Shown one piece after another: positions 55,214 through 64,000 of a DNA stretch of 64,000 nucleotides (positions within the stretch are counted from its first letter, which is position 1; each line of letters opens with the position of its first letter). Position numbers and translations under genes: made by a program. The notes under the pieces were generated by a model. It was not told the origin of the DNA, searched no databases, and was given only the letters and a program-made list of their open reading frames with translations. This stretch comes from Acanthosepion esculentum (taxonomy: Eukaryota; Mollusca; Cephalopoda; Sepiida; Sepiidae), in the NCBI GenBank assembly GCA_964036315.1, contig OZ038495.1, positions 23,150,121-23,214,120 of the forward strand, written 5' to 3'.

Positions 55214-55970
55214 TGAATTTGGAGCAAACTTTGGCTTCGATATTTGAAATTCAACAACAAGAAAAACAGCAACAACAACAAAATCAGCAGTTGCTAAAAT
55301 TATAAAAACAGCAACAGGAGTTGTTGGATATAATTCTGAAGAAAACAAAAACTTCTTCAATGTCTCTTATGCCAGACACTGTCTAAAACACCATATCAGA
55401 ATTTGAATACAATCCTGATGAGGGACTGACTTTTTCTGTGTATTTTCATAGATATGAACAAATATTCAGTCAGGAATGCAGCGACTGGGAAGATAAGAGA
55501 AAAACGAGATTGTTGTTGAGGAAAATAGCTCCAATAGGGTATGAAAAATACTGCAACTACATATTACTGAAAAAAAAAAAAATAGGTGAAATCAGGTTTG
55601 AAGACACAGTACACATTCTTATGAAAATCCTTAATAACAAGAACTCTCTGTTTAATGCTCATTGCAGGTGCATGAATCTAACCAAAAACACTAAAAAAAA
55701 AAACAGCAAAAAAAGATGTGGAAATATGAGTGAAATTTTTAGCAGTAATATTACACTGCAAGAAATAGTGGGCAATTGCCAGACAATTCTAAGTCTGAAA
55801 CATGAAGAAATTCAGAAAAAAGAATGTGCATTGGTACAAGCTAAGGACAAATGTACAAAAAGGAGAATAAATCCTTGTTTCAGATGTGGTAAATTATATC
55901 TTGGAAAAGACTGTCCATTTAGAAATTTTGAATGTTACAAGTGTGGTAAATGAGGACATATAAAGCCACA
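55214..55970 (+). pseudogene. gypsy-like gag remnant
   Basis: An early Gln-rich patch (55250-55330) is broken by a stop. From 55394 the frame gives ISEFEYNPDEGLTFSVYFHR, KTRLLLRKIAPIGYEKY and VHILMKILNN, a capsid-like domain. It ends with two zinc knuckles: CFRCGKLYLGKDC, in which the His is lost, and CYKCGK(stop)GHIKPHC, in which spacing is intact but a stop lies inside. Not translatable as a whole. Confidence 0.7.
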
Positions 55971-56023
55971 CTGCAATACCAAACCAAAAATATTCTCGCA
56001 GGAAGATATTCATACACAGCATT

Positions 56024-56233
56024 ATGAAACTTGTCATAGAAAACAAAAGGACATTTGTGAATGTGAAAATAAATAATGTGGATATGAAAATGCTACAGGA
56101 TACTGATAGTGATATTTCAATAATCAGAGAAACCCCATGGAAGGAAATTGAAAAGGCTTTATTAAAAAGGACTTCCAAAGTCGTGATTTCAGTTTCTGGT
56201 GAAAAATGTTTTGTTTTGTTGGAGAAAAAATGA
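56024..56233 (+). pseudogene. gypsy-like protease remnant
   Basis: FVNVKINNVDMKMLQDTDSD, then ISIIRETPWKEIEK resembles a retroviral-type protease in which the active-site D-T/S-G has become D-T-D. The glycine change would be expected to kill activity. Confidence 0.6.
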
Positions 56234-56580
56234 AGATGGTTATAATTTTACTACCAAGAATACTAGCTGAAAACATTATTCTATGCCTCTCCACCTCTGC
56301 TGGTTTTTTAATTTATGTTGGTAAACTGTTTCCATTAAGTAAACAAGGTCTTGTTTAGTCATAAGGCCAATCCATTGTAGCTCTATACTCAGGACTAAAA
56401 ATTACTGTTGAAAATTGCTGCTTTGAAGTCAATATTTTTAATATTCCACATGTTTTTGCTATGTTTACATTTACAACATCAAAATCTTTAAATATTTTCT
56501 TGCTGGTCAATTTACTTTTCTTGCTTATAACCATTTACATTTTTCTTAAATCTAATTTTGTATCATAATTAAAGATTGTG
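56234..56580 (-). pseudogene. Tc1/mariner-like transposase fragment
   Basis: Parallel to 58430-58710 plus 59235-59340: ATGGTTATAATTTTACTACC, AAGGTCTTGTTTAGTCATAA, CCATTGTAGCTCTATACTC, then AATCTTTAAATATTTTCTTGC. Minus-strand reading gives degenerate transposase text (YRATMDWPYD). It is a paralogue without the foldback insertion, so it serves as an empty-site reference. Confidence 0.6.
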
Positions 56581-56589
56581 ACTGACCAT

Positions 56590-57925
56590 TACAGTCATTT
56601 GTCATCATAGAAACAAAAAGCCAACATTGACAAAAGTGACAGAAAAATAAACAGATGTCTTAGCCAAAGCAGAGTTAATATTTTCATGGCAGACATGTTT
56701 TTCTTCTTGTCTAATCAAAATATAACCTTCAAATTCCAGGCCTCCCACCCTGCCTGCTTTATCAAATGGTAAAATCTAACATTTTCAGAGACCGTTTATA
56801 TCATACAAACTCTGCATTTAAACACCAGAAAATGTAGCAACTTATCCAAAATTGTCAATCAGGAGAATTATCAAATGTAAATAAAAATAATCATTACTAT
56901 AAATACAAGTGCATTTATGCATGTGTGTGTATATCTACTCATGTGACTGAAATATTTAGAAGATATTAGCTTAGTCTGGTACAAGGCAATGATATTGGGA
57001 AATCCAGTGAAAATCCCTCGATTTCATAGCAAACTGATTGTGGGAGTAACTTGTTAATCATTATTTTATGTCTAGCATCCAAATACTAACCTTTGCTTTT
57101 ATCTGGTACAAGTTCAAAGCTTTGGGACATCAAATGAGGATTGTAACAATGCAATGTCAGATTTTACTATGCAAATCAATTTACACAATATTATAATTCG
57201 CTATGTTCCTCAATTCATATATCTGTTTACATCATGTCATTAACTCAGATGAATAATGGAGCATTCCATTTGGATTGTGAGAAAAGATGGAAGAAAAACA
57301 CATCTGAGATGCTGTTTGGTTTTAGAGAGAGAGAAAAAGAAAATCTACATGAGAAAGATAGAAATAAAAAAAGGAGAAAAAAGAAAACGATGTTTATATA
57401 CATATATAAGCTTTATCTTGTGAAAATCAAATGCTTAGAAGTGTTATATATCAAAATGTTTTCATTTGTATCCTCTTCTTTAAATAATAACCTGCATTCA
57501 AATTATGATTGATATTAAAAAAATTTTGTTAAAGTTTTAAACATTTAATGATGAAATAGTCAACTTTCCTTGTGTATTTTATAGTTGTGGAAATTGCAAA
57601 GATCATATTTAATAATTAAATTAAGAAAAAAGACTCATCAGAACATTCAAAATATAGGAAAACCATGAAATCTTCATGGATACTGCTAGTTTTTATCAAT
57701 CAACTGATAATTTTCAGGATATATTAATACAAGCAATATACCAGGTGAATTTCAACATATAATATTGATCTATAATAAAATTTTGTTAATTTGTTTGGTA
57801 AGTGCCAGATTTTATTTCACAAACCAAGTGAAGGCAATGTAAGTTTTTATTCAAAAATAAATCCAAAAGATATAGGCTTTATATTTGATTAACACAATAT
57901 CCTGTATAGGAGAATAAATGATTTT
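56590..57925. other. No feature recognised
   Basis: A-rich frame at 57234-57512 is low-complexity. No repeat or domain recognised. Confidence 0.4.
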
Positions 57926-57929
57926 ATTA

Positions 57930-58710
57930 TTTCACATGCTAATACAGGCTCTTCAATATTCAATAACTTCATGAGTTATTCAGTCATTGTTGTTATTCAC
58001 ATGCCTACTGTTTTGACTAATATTATTTGCAGGAATTTTTATCGCTTCCCAAAGATCTTTCTTTGAATGTTGTTTTTCATTATCATATACACCTCTTAAT
58101 TATGCATGTTTTCTATTGGATTAATATTTAAAGAGGCTGGAGAATTTGGTTTCCATGAAACATCTTTTTGGCAATGTGGGCAATTTGTTTGAATGTTGTT
58201 TTTCATTATCATATACACCTCTTAATTATGCATAAGTTTTCTATTGGATTAATATTTGGAGAGACCAGAGAATTTGGTTTCCATGAAACATTATTTTGGT
58301 AATGTGGGCAATAGCCAGTTCTGCAGAATATAAAAGACTATGAATATAATCTTTTGGTTAACGCTTCTCGGTTATGTATCACTCAAAAACTTTGTCCAAA
58401 AGTTTACAATAATTCTCGGCATTTATTTTAATACCATCATCAGTTATGAAAATGGTTATAATTTTCCTGTCAAGAATACTAAATGAAAACAAGCCCTTCT
58501 ATCTCACTGCCGTTTTTTTTAATTCAAATGGTAAACAATTACCATTAAGAACACAAGGTCTTGTTTAGTCATCAGGTCTATCCATTGTAGCTCTATACTA
58601 ATCACTAAAAATTGCTGTTAAGAAATCAGTTTTCATATTTCTTCATTAAACTTACATGTTTCTCTTTGTAATGTTTTAGGAGCTTGGTTGCTTTCAAGTC
58701 ATGTTTTTAA
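57930..58710 (-). pseudogene. Tc1/mariner-like transposase pseudogene
   Basis: The minus strand gives, in broken frames, YRATMDRPDD, DGIKINAENYCKLLDKVF, HITKIMFHGNQ and RGVYDNEKQHSKKDLWEAIK, an order expected for the catalytic half of a Tc1/mariner transposase. A 126-bp segment is duplicated in tandem (58062-58187 and 58188-58312), repeating the RGVYDNEKQHS part. Not functional. Confidence 0.6.
58062..58312. repeat. 126-bp tandem duplication
   Basis: TTTGAATGTTGTTTTTCATT begins both units (58062 and 58188) and GGCAATGTGGGCAAT or GGTAATGTGGGCAAT ends both. The units differ by a few substitutions and small indels. Confidence 0.85.
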
Positions 58711-58721
58711 TATTCTGCATT

Positions 58722-59223
58722 ATCTGTCTATATTTCTGAGATGAGGTATTATGTACACTATTTACATTATTGTCGCCAAATTTATTATGTTTCGGCCATT
58801 GTACGCTCCAGCCTTCTTCAGGTGGTTGGAATGTCGAACTGAACCCTTTATTTCGCTCACTGGGGCAGACTGTTCTAGTTGCATGTGCCATGTTTAATGG
58901 ATGTCAGTTATCAGTTATCTGTTAATTCCCCTCTCCAAGTTGTCCACTGCCATAACCAGGTATTGAACTCACACTCTTTGGGTCTTCTCACTGAATCTAA
59001 CCAACACCTTTATCCACTGTGCCATGTGTACTCGAGATAACTTATAACTGACATCCATTAAACATGGCACATGGAACTAGAACAGTCTACCCCAGTCAGC
59101 AAAATAAAGGGTTCAGTTCAACATTCTAACCACCTGAAGAAGGCCGAAGTGTACAACAGCCGAAACGTTGTAATAAATATGGTGACAAAGATGAGGACGA
59201 TAGTCCGAATAATGTAAATAGTG
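58722..59223. mobile_element. Foldback element (FB), long form, with TSD
   Basis: The 11-bp duplication TATTCTGCATT lies at 58711-58721 and 59224-59234. Arms of about 170 bp pair: GTACACTATTTACATT (58753) with AATGTAAATAGTG (59211); CCAGCCTTCTTCAGGTGG with CCACCTGAAGAAGGCC; GGCACATG and AACATGGCAC blocks near the centre. The loop carries a tRNA-like unit. The paralogous site at about 56440-56465 lacks the insertion and has only one copy of the target. Confidence 0.8.
58951..59028 (-). repeat. tRNA-like unit in FB loop
   Basis: On the minus strand: TGGCACAGTGGATAAAGGTG (A-box region) and GTGTGAGTTCAATACCTGG (B-box region), 78 nt. It is the better kept equivalent of the unit at 14243-14322 and could serve as a pol III promoter for the element. 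Confidence 0.6.
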
Positions 59224-59529
59224 TATTCTGCATTGTTTTATGTTCACATTTACAATAACAAAATCTTTAAATATTTTTTGCTGGTCAATCTACTTTTCTT
59301 GCTTAATTTTTCTCAAATCTAATTTTGTGTCATTTTTAAAGAGACTTAATTGTTCCTATCTTGTCGATATTTTCAATTTTTGTTTTGTTCTGTGAACTTT
59401 GTACACATTTTTCTCAATTTCCAACTTTGCATTCCTTTCACTCAATTTTGTATTGTTTTTCTTTTCAGGCTATATCATTTTTTATTTGTAAACCATGTTA
59501 ATGTTTTATATATTTGAAATTACAAAAAT

Positions 59530-59716
59530 ATCAATAATACTAATACTGTACATTCATTAACTATACTAATACAGTACATTCATTAACTATACTAATACAG
59601 TACATTCATTAACTATACTAAGACTGTACATTCATTAACTATACTAATACAGTACATTCATTAACTATACTAAGACTGTACATTCATTAACTATACTAAT
59701 ACTGTACATTCATTCA
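59530..59716. repeat. 26-bp tandem repeat, about seven copies
   Basis: Unit AATACAGTACATTCATTAAC plus TATACT, with variants AATACTGTAC and AAGACTGTAC. The two middle variants alternate (CAG, CTG, CAG, CTG), pointing to higher-order amplification of a dimer. Confidence 0.95.
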
Positions 59717-59939
59717 CAATATGACTGATTACTGAGTTGCATAAGAAAATATTACATTGCCAAATAAGGTATTGTCAATATTTCTAATAGAACATTACAA
59801 TCTGAAATTCACATTACATATTTATATAAATAATATAAAATGAATTACATAAATGTTTACCAACATCAGTTGATTAATTCCAATTTTATTGCAAAAACAT
59901 TGATTTGTATAATAAAATCTGAAGATGTCTTCTGAAGAT

Positions 59940-60094
59940 GCCATCTCCCTTCAGGGTGTGGTTGATTATGGCTCTCTACACTACTTCCTATCCTTTGTAG
60001 CTCTTAGCAATGTTTTTCTTTTTATTATCCCTCCCACTCGCTGTTAAATTGGTTACTCACTGAGTCCCTGTTCCTCTTGCCTTCAATATGTCCT
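59940..60094 (-). mobile_element. LINE family L 3' terminal fragment
   Basis: GTGGTTGATTATGGCTCTCT, then TCTCTTGCCTTCAATATG-like text (CTCTTGCCTTCAATATGTCC at 60075). Antisense end of L. Confidence 0.65.
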
Positions 60095-60240
60095 GTGAAA
60101 TTGATCTGCAAGATGAGCTTGCTAACCATTATGTAAAGGCTTTTTTATTTTGGCATGTCCCCAGTATGTATCAGACACTGTGTATTCATACTAGTGAATT
60201 GGTCTGTAAGATAAACTTGCTAGCAATCGTGTTACAATAA
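60095..60240 (-). repeat. Two diverged type C tRNA-like pieces
   Basis: AAATTGATCTGCAAGATGAG, then CTTGCTAACCATTA (60100-60133) and GAATTGGTCTGTAAGATAAA, then CTTGCTAGCAATCG (60197-60230) are reverse complements of the GGTTAGCAAGCTTGTCTTGC region at 4.5 kb, again as a close pair. Confidence 0.5.
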
Positions 60241-61007
60241 ATATCTGAATGAAATGAGTAGAAATATTACACTATTATGATTGTCTACTAAAACAAGAGA
60301 AATAAAAATTTTCTTCCTACAACTTTTCTTAACAATATAATTATAAAAATCATGAAATTGTATTATCAAATATACTGTTAAATATTACAAATGGTTTTGT
60401 TTTTTTGATATTTGTGCATCTTTTTCTACAATGTTCATAAACGCTATGTGGTCTGGTCTGAATAAGGTATTATCTCTTGATAAGGTTTTGTATCTAATAT
60501 CTTTGAATAAAGGAGTTCAGTTGATTCAAGACTCGGCTTTGAGATAAGAAAGAAAGATAATGAAATATGTTTCCCCAAAGGAAAAATTAGGATCATTCTG
60601 TTTATCACAAATGAATCCCTTTTTGTTTCTTTTAATCAAAAAACTGCATCTGCAATTAGAATAATGTCAAGAAATATAATTTATTGGATTCTTGTGCTTA
60701 AAATGATGAATTATAAGGATTATGCATTTATGTTTATATTGCTACTGGCAACAGCATTAAGGAAGATGAATTACATCAATTTGAATGAGACATAGATAAT
60801 AATTTATATAAGAAAAAGAAATGCTTCATAGCTGAAGTTAAAAGAAATCACCAAGAAATACAATAAACAAGTTCACACATATGCAGAATCAGATTTTACA
60901 TGTAGACAAAACATAAAATAAAAACATTGATACCATGAAATATTATTGATGATAATTTTTTAAATACTTAGCTACTCATAAAATACAGAACATGCAACCA
61001 TATTTTT

Positions 61008-61102
61008 GTATGAATTTCTAGGATGAAGAGTTATTATTTACACTATCTATATTCGGACTATCGAGGACAATAGTCAGAATATAAATAGTGTAAATAATGT
61101 AT
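61008..61102. mobile_element. Miniature foldback element
   Basis: Outer segment TATGAATTTCTAGGATGAAG, then ATTATTTACACTATCTATAT and CGGACTAT mirrored by AATAGTC and AGAATATAAATAGTGTAAAT. Only about 7 bp separate the arms, so the whole interior of the long form is gone. Flanks CCATATTTTT and CCATATATTTTT may be an imperfect duplication. Confidence 0.65.
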
Positions 61103-61109
61103 CCATATA

Positions 61110-61940
61110 TTTTTTTATTCAACCTATACAGTGAGGCAATTCTGAGAGAACTGGAAATCCTACCAGGATTCATCATTGATGACCACAATCTTAACAACAT
61201 AGGATATGCAGATGACACAGTTCTGATAGCAGACATAGAAAGGAAACTACAAAACCTCCTACAGAAGATAACGAAAGAGTAAGAAGAAACTAAGTATAAA
61301 CTACATGAAGATAGAATGCATGGTCATCAGCAATGCGATTTACTGGTCAGGGACACTATAACCAGGCAGGTGCAGAAATTTAAATATCTGGGAAGTGTTC
61401 TGACAGAGGACAGAAAGTGCAACACTGAAATCCAAAGATGCATTGGGATGGCCAAAGACGCATTCCAAAAGCTAAACAGAGTATTATGAGACAGGAGAGT
61501 TTCATTGGTGACTGAACTGCTATAATTGATCACTGTCCTCTTTTATGGTAGAGAATGTTGGGTTGTCTCCTCAAGGATGAAGAAGAGACTCAAGGCAACA
61601 GAGATGTGATTCTACAGACAAATGCTAAAGATACTATGGACCGAACATGTGAGCAATGATGAGGTTTTGGAGAAGATGCAAAGAGGAAACTTAGACTTAA
61701 GATCAGGAAGAGGCAGTTGAGACATGTAATAAGAAAAGAGGGCTTGGAAAATCTGATACTCACAGGCTGGACAGAGGGAAAGAGGGACAAGGGAAAGCAA
61801 TGTGTGACATATTTAACTGGCTTAAGCAAGTGGATGGCAAAACAGGGACTGCGAGAAATAACAAAAAGACAAAACTTACCGAGAGCTACAAGGGACAGGA
61901 GGAGGTGGAGAGCCGTGATCGCCTACGTCCCGAAATAGTT
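61110..61940 (+). mobile_element. LINE family L 3' end, best-kept copy
   Basis: Encodes LYSEAILRELEILPGFIIDD, then LNNIGYADDTVLIADIERKL with an intact YADD box, VQKFKYLGSVLTEDRKCNTE, IQRCIGMAKDAFQKLNRVL, the zone FYRQMLKILWTEHVSNDEVL and the end RRRWRAVIAYVPK. A few stops and frameshifts interrupt it and everything upstream of the RT palm is missing. It is the best reference here for the other L fragments. Confidence 0.8.
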
Positions 61941-62380
61941 TAAATAGCCTCTTTTTCAAAATTAGTCTGGGTTCCATGTTGAGGGATTTTCGAGATTAAA
62001 AAATAGAATTTTAAAATCAAAAGCCTAAAAAACATCTAATTTTGCAATTTTTAGGTAAAGTATTTTCCTTATTTTATTACTACTTTTACTCCATGTTATA
62101 ATTGATGCTTTTTTTGTATAACACTGTGGGCCAATACACTCTTCATTATTACTATTATTTTCTTATTAGGTTTACAACACCTTATTGTTACTTTTTATCA
62201 TAACTCTTAAATTATATACTCTTTGACCAATACAGCAAACAAGTCAAAATTGGAATTGAAGAAATAACTTCCAATGAGACTTAAAAAGTGCAATGTTTTG
62301 ATTTGTGATAAAGAGTAACACTAATAAAATGATGTGAAACTAGTAGTAGTAATAATAAGAATAATTATAATAATTTATTT
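61941..62380. other. No feature recognised
   Basis: AT-rich DNA with ATT/AAT-rich triplet runs at about 62340-62380. No coding domain or shared repeat. Confidence 0.4.
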
Positions 62381-62384
62381 TATT

Positions 62385-62662
62385 TTTGACAGATTATCAA
62401 CTCTTTGTTGGTTATTGAAAGCATATTTTGACATTTTGAATTCTAAGAATAATTCTTTTTTTTTGGTTAGTGAATTCTATATTATTTTTTTTGGAAGATC
62501 ATGATTTATCCAGATAAAAGCCCTGCTATTTAACCCTTAGCTGGGGGAAAAGAGATGTATTTTCCATTTCTCAAGTGTATTTGTGCATAAGTGATTGTGA
62601 CAAATTCAGATCTCCAATTTCTCATTTTGAGCTGCTATCTCCTTAAACCACCTGCACATCCA
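62385..62662 (-). mobile_element. tRNA-headed SINE, type A, no 5S head
   Basis: Tail GATTATCAACTCTTTGTTGG, body GCCCTGCTATTTAACCC, CTTAGCTGGGGGAAAAGAG, core TTGTGCATAAGTGATTG, and head ending ACCACCTGCACATCCAC on the plus strand. Like the copy at 49.9 kb, it stops at the tRNA-like head. Confidence 0.7.
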
Positions 62663-62749
62663 CATAAATATAATAATGAAAATGATTATGTAAATAGTAA
62701 CAATAATAAGATGATGTGAAACCATTATTAAAATAATTATAGAGAAAAA

Positions 62750-62960
62750 GCTGTTTCAAGAATTGATAGATATTGGTGGGACACATAGCAAGAAGATAAC
62801 AGATAAAGTAGAACATTGTTTGAATGTTGCCCAGTGGATATCAAATGAAACAGAAGACCATACAGAAGATGGAGAGATGAAATAAAGAGGTTTACACATT
62901 GAACAGAATAGAACAGTTGTGATAATCATGAACTTTGGCTGCTCAGGAATAGCACAAAAA
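62750..62960 (+). mobile_element. Possible LINE C-terminal remnant
   Basis: GGTGGGACACATAGCAAG, then ACAGAAGACCATACAGAAG with GGAGAGATGA and CATGAACTTTGGCTGCTCAG resemble the terminal GH-type ... RP-RRW-D motif region of other LINE ORFs. Too degenerate to assign. Confidence 0.3.
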
Positions 62961-63011
62961 TATTTAAACATCTCAAAGCAATTTTATATTAAAAAAATTT
63001 ACTACTAATGA

Positions 63012-63130
63012 CAAGCATGGGAGACACAGTGGAGTAATGGATAGCGGCTTCGTTTGCGGAATCAGAGAGCTGAGTTCAAATTCCAGTTGATACCATTACA
63101 TTCACTTATGTGCTAATCTTAAAGGCACTA
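63012..63130 (+). mobile_element. tRNA-headed SINE 5' fragment
   Basis: Sense copy of the type A/B head: CAGTGGAGTAATGGATAGCG, GGAATCAGAGAGCTGAGTTC, AAATTCCAGTTG, then the core CATTACATTCACTTATGTGC. Truncated after the core. Confidence 0.7.
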
Positions 63131-63144
63131 TTCAGACCTTGCTT

Positions 63145-63385
63145 GATCGGCAAAGTTTTTTTGTGGCTGAGTCAGTTAAAGCATGTTTAATCTAACAGTT
63201 TCTCCCTGCCCAGGGGGATGTAGGTTCAAATACTTCTGAAGAGTGCATATTTTCTTTAATAAGATAATATTCAGGCAGGTAAACAAAAATGAATATAGCA
63301 TTTAATAAATACATGGAGTGTCTACTCAAATATGAGTATCCACTAAAAATAACTTTTAAATGGATTATATATATATATATATATT
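63145..63385 (+). mobile_element. Single-arm relative of the type E element
   Basis: Upstream CTTGATCGGCAAAG, a tRNA-like unit (TGTGGCTGAGTCAGTTAAAG and TAGGTTCAAATACTTC), then the body GCATATTTTCTTTAATAAG, ATTCAGGCAGGTAAAC and a (TA)n run: the same order as one arm of the palindrome at 10.6-11.1 kb. It shows that the type E unit also exists singly. Confidence 0.65.
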
Positions 63386-63424
63386 TTAATTATATTTTGC
63401 AATACAACATTTTTAATATTTGAA

Positions 63425-63425
63425 G

Positions 63426-63469
<44 letters not shown>

Positions 63470-63500
63470 TATAGATATAGATTGATAGATAGAGACACAG
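63425..63500. repeat. (TA)n and (GATA)-type microsatellite
   Basis: About 20 TA units passing into ATAGATATAGAT and GATAGATAGA. The remaining 500 bp to the window end show nothing recognisable. Confidence 0.9.
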
Positions 63501-64000
63501 AGATGACAATTTACAGAGTATGATACAAACTAAGATACATAACTGTCTTCAAAAAACAAAAACGGTTTTAATAATAGGAGACAGACAATGATTTGCTTAG
63601 GTGCATTTTCTTTTTAAATGTCAAAATTAAATTGAAAAGGACCCCTACTTGAAATGATCATGTAGAATGAATACTCCTAATATGGAATTCTTGATATTTA
63701 ACTAGTACAACTTAGGAAAAAAAATGTGAAAGCCAAATTTTGATACAAAACTTTTCCTTACAACTAATAGCGCTGATCAGCTCCTTTTATGATATTGGAC
63801 CTTAATTGGGTGAAAAGAAGAAGAAAAATAATGCTACTTCCAAATTATATCCCCTGGAGAGAAGTATAAAAAGAGGAATCCCCCTGAGAATCATCAAAGA
63901 GAGAAGGCTAACTAAGGATTCAGTTGTCAGGCAGTAGCAGCAACATCAAATAAAAATATAGTTATGAGACTTTTATTAATAGACAACTATTGATTCTTTT

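Larger units (their letters stand above)
54722..56233 (+). mobile_element. Second gypsy-like LTR element, 5' part only
   Basis: A candidate LTR at 54722-54907 starts TGTTGTGG and ends ATAACA (TG...CA), with AATAAAG at 54777. It is followed after one base by TGGCGACAAAGGATTC (54909-54924), a typical primer-binding site starting TGGCG. Gag with zinc knuckles and a protease piece follow. The element then stops at 56233, where antisense transposase sequence begins; pol and the 3' LTR are missing. Confidence 0.65.

Noticed and set aside
59530..59716. CRISPR-like array
   Set aside because: Directly adjoining 26-bp units without spacers; a minisatellite.

Overview
The window is AT-rich eukaryotic DNA in which almost everything recognisable is a transposable element, most of it broken. 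I found no host gene that I can defend and no typical rRNA or tRNA gene. The combination of tRNA-derived SINEs, Jockey-like LINE tails, mariner transposase remnants and long (TA)n/(TG)n microsatellites suggests a mollusc, most likely a coleoid cephalopod such as an octopus. That assignment rests on family resemblance and was not tested by a search.

Layout. 0.8-3.2 kb: an internally deleted mariner with inverted ends, a (TA)n hairpin, and a LINE tail interrupted by a SINE-like insertion with a 13-bp target duplication. 3.5-7.5 kb: several SINEs, including a 389-bp copy whose 5' third is a complete 5S rRNA-like sequence, then tails of two LINE families. 8-17 kb: a second mariner pseudogene, a palindromic element with a tRNA-like unit in each arm, a foldback element, and nested LINE/SINE copies. 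17-23 kb: the least repetitive stretch, with one full 5S-headed SINE. 23.7-26 kb: a LINE split by a 1.39-kb hAT-like element with 8-bp target duplications. 28-34 kb: a foldback element, a 204-bp direct repeat, and a Jockey-like LINE broken at a perfect 50-bp palindrome. 35.3-39 kb: a decayed Ty3/gypsy retrotransposon. 40-52 kb: more SINE and LINE fragments and a second, truncated hAT-like relative. 52-60 kb: a third LINE family, a 24-bp minisatellite, a second gypsy-like remnant, a Tc1/mariner-like pseudogene beside a foldback element, and a 26-bp tandem array. 60-64 kb: one of the better LINE 3' ends and further SINE pieces.

RNA polymerase III-type sequences are the recurring theme. A 5S rRNA-like head, at least three kinds of tRNA-like head, and tRNA-like units inside inverted-repeat elements all occur here. 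One SINE body occurs both with and without the 5S head, each form flanked by its own target-site duplication. The foldback elements have palindromic ends like a DNA transposon, yet their putative target duplications are 11-13 bp, as expected of LINE-driven insertion. These are the most novel-looking features. LINE family names (L, J, K), SINE types (A, B, C, E) and FB are local labels used only in this annotation.
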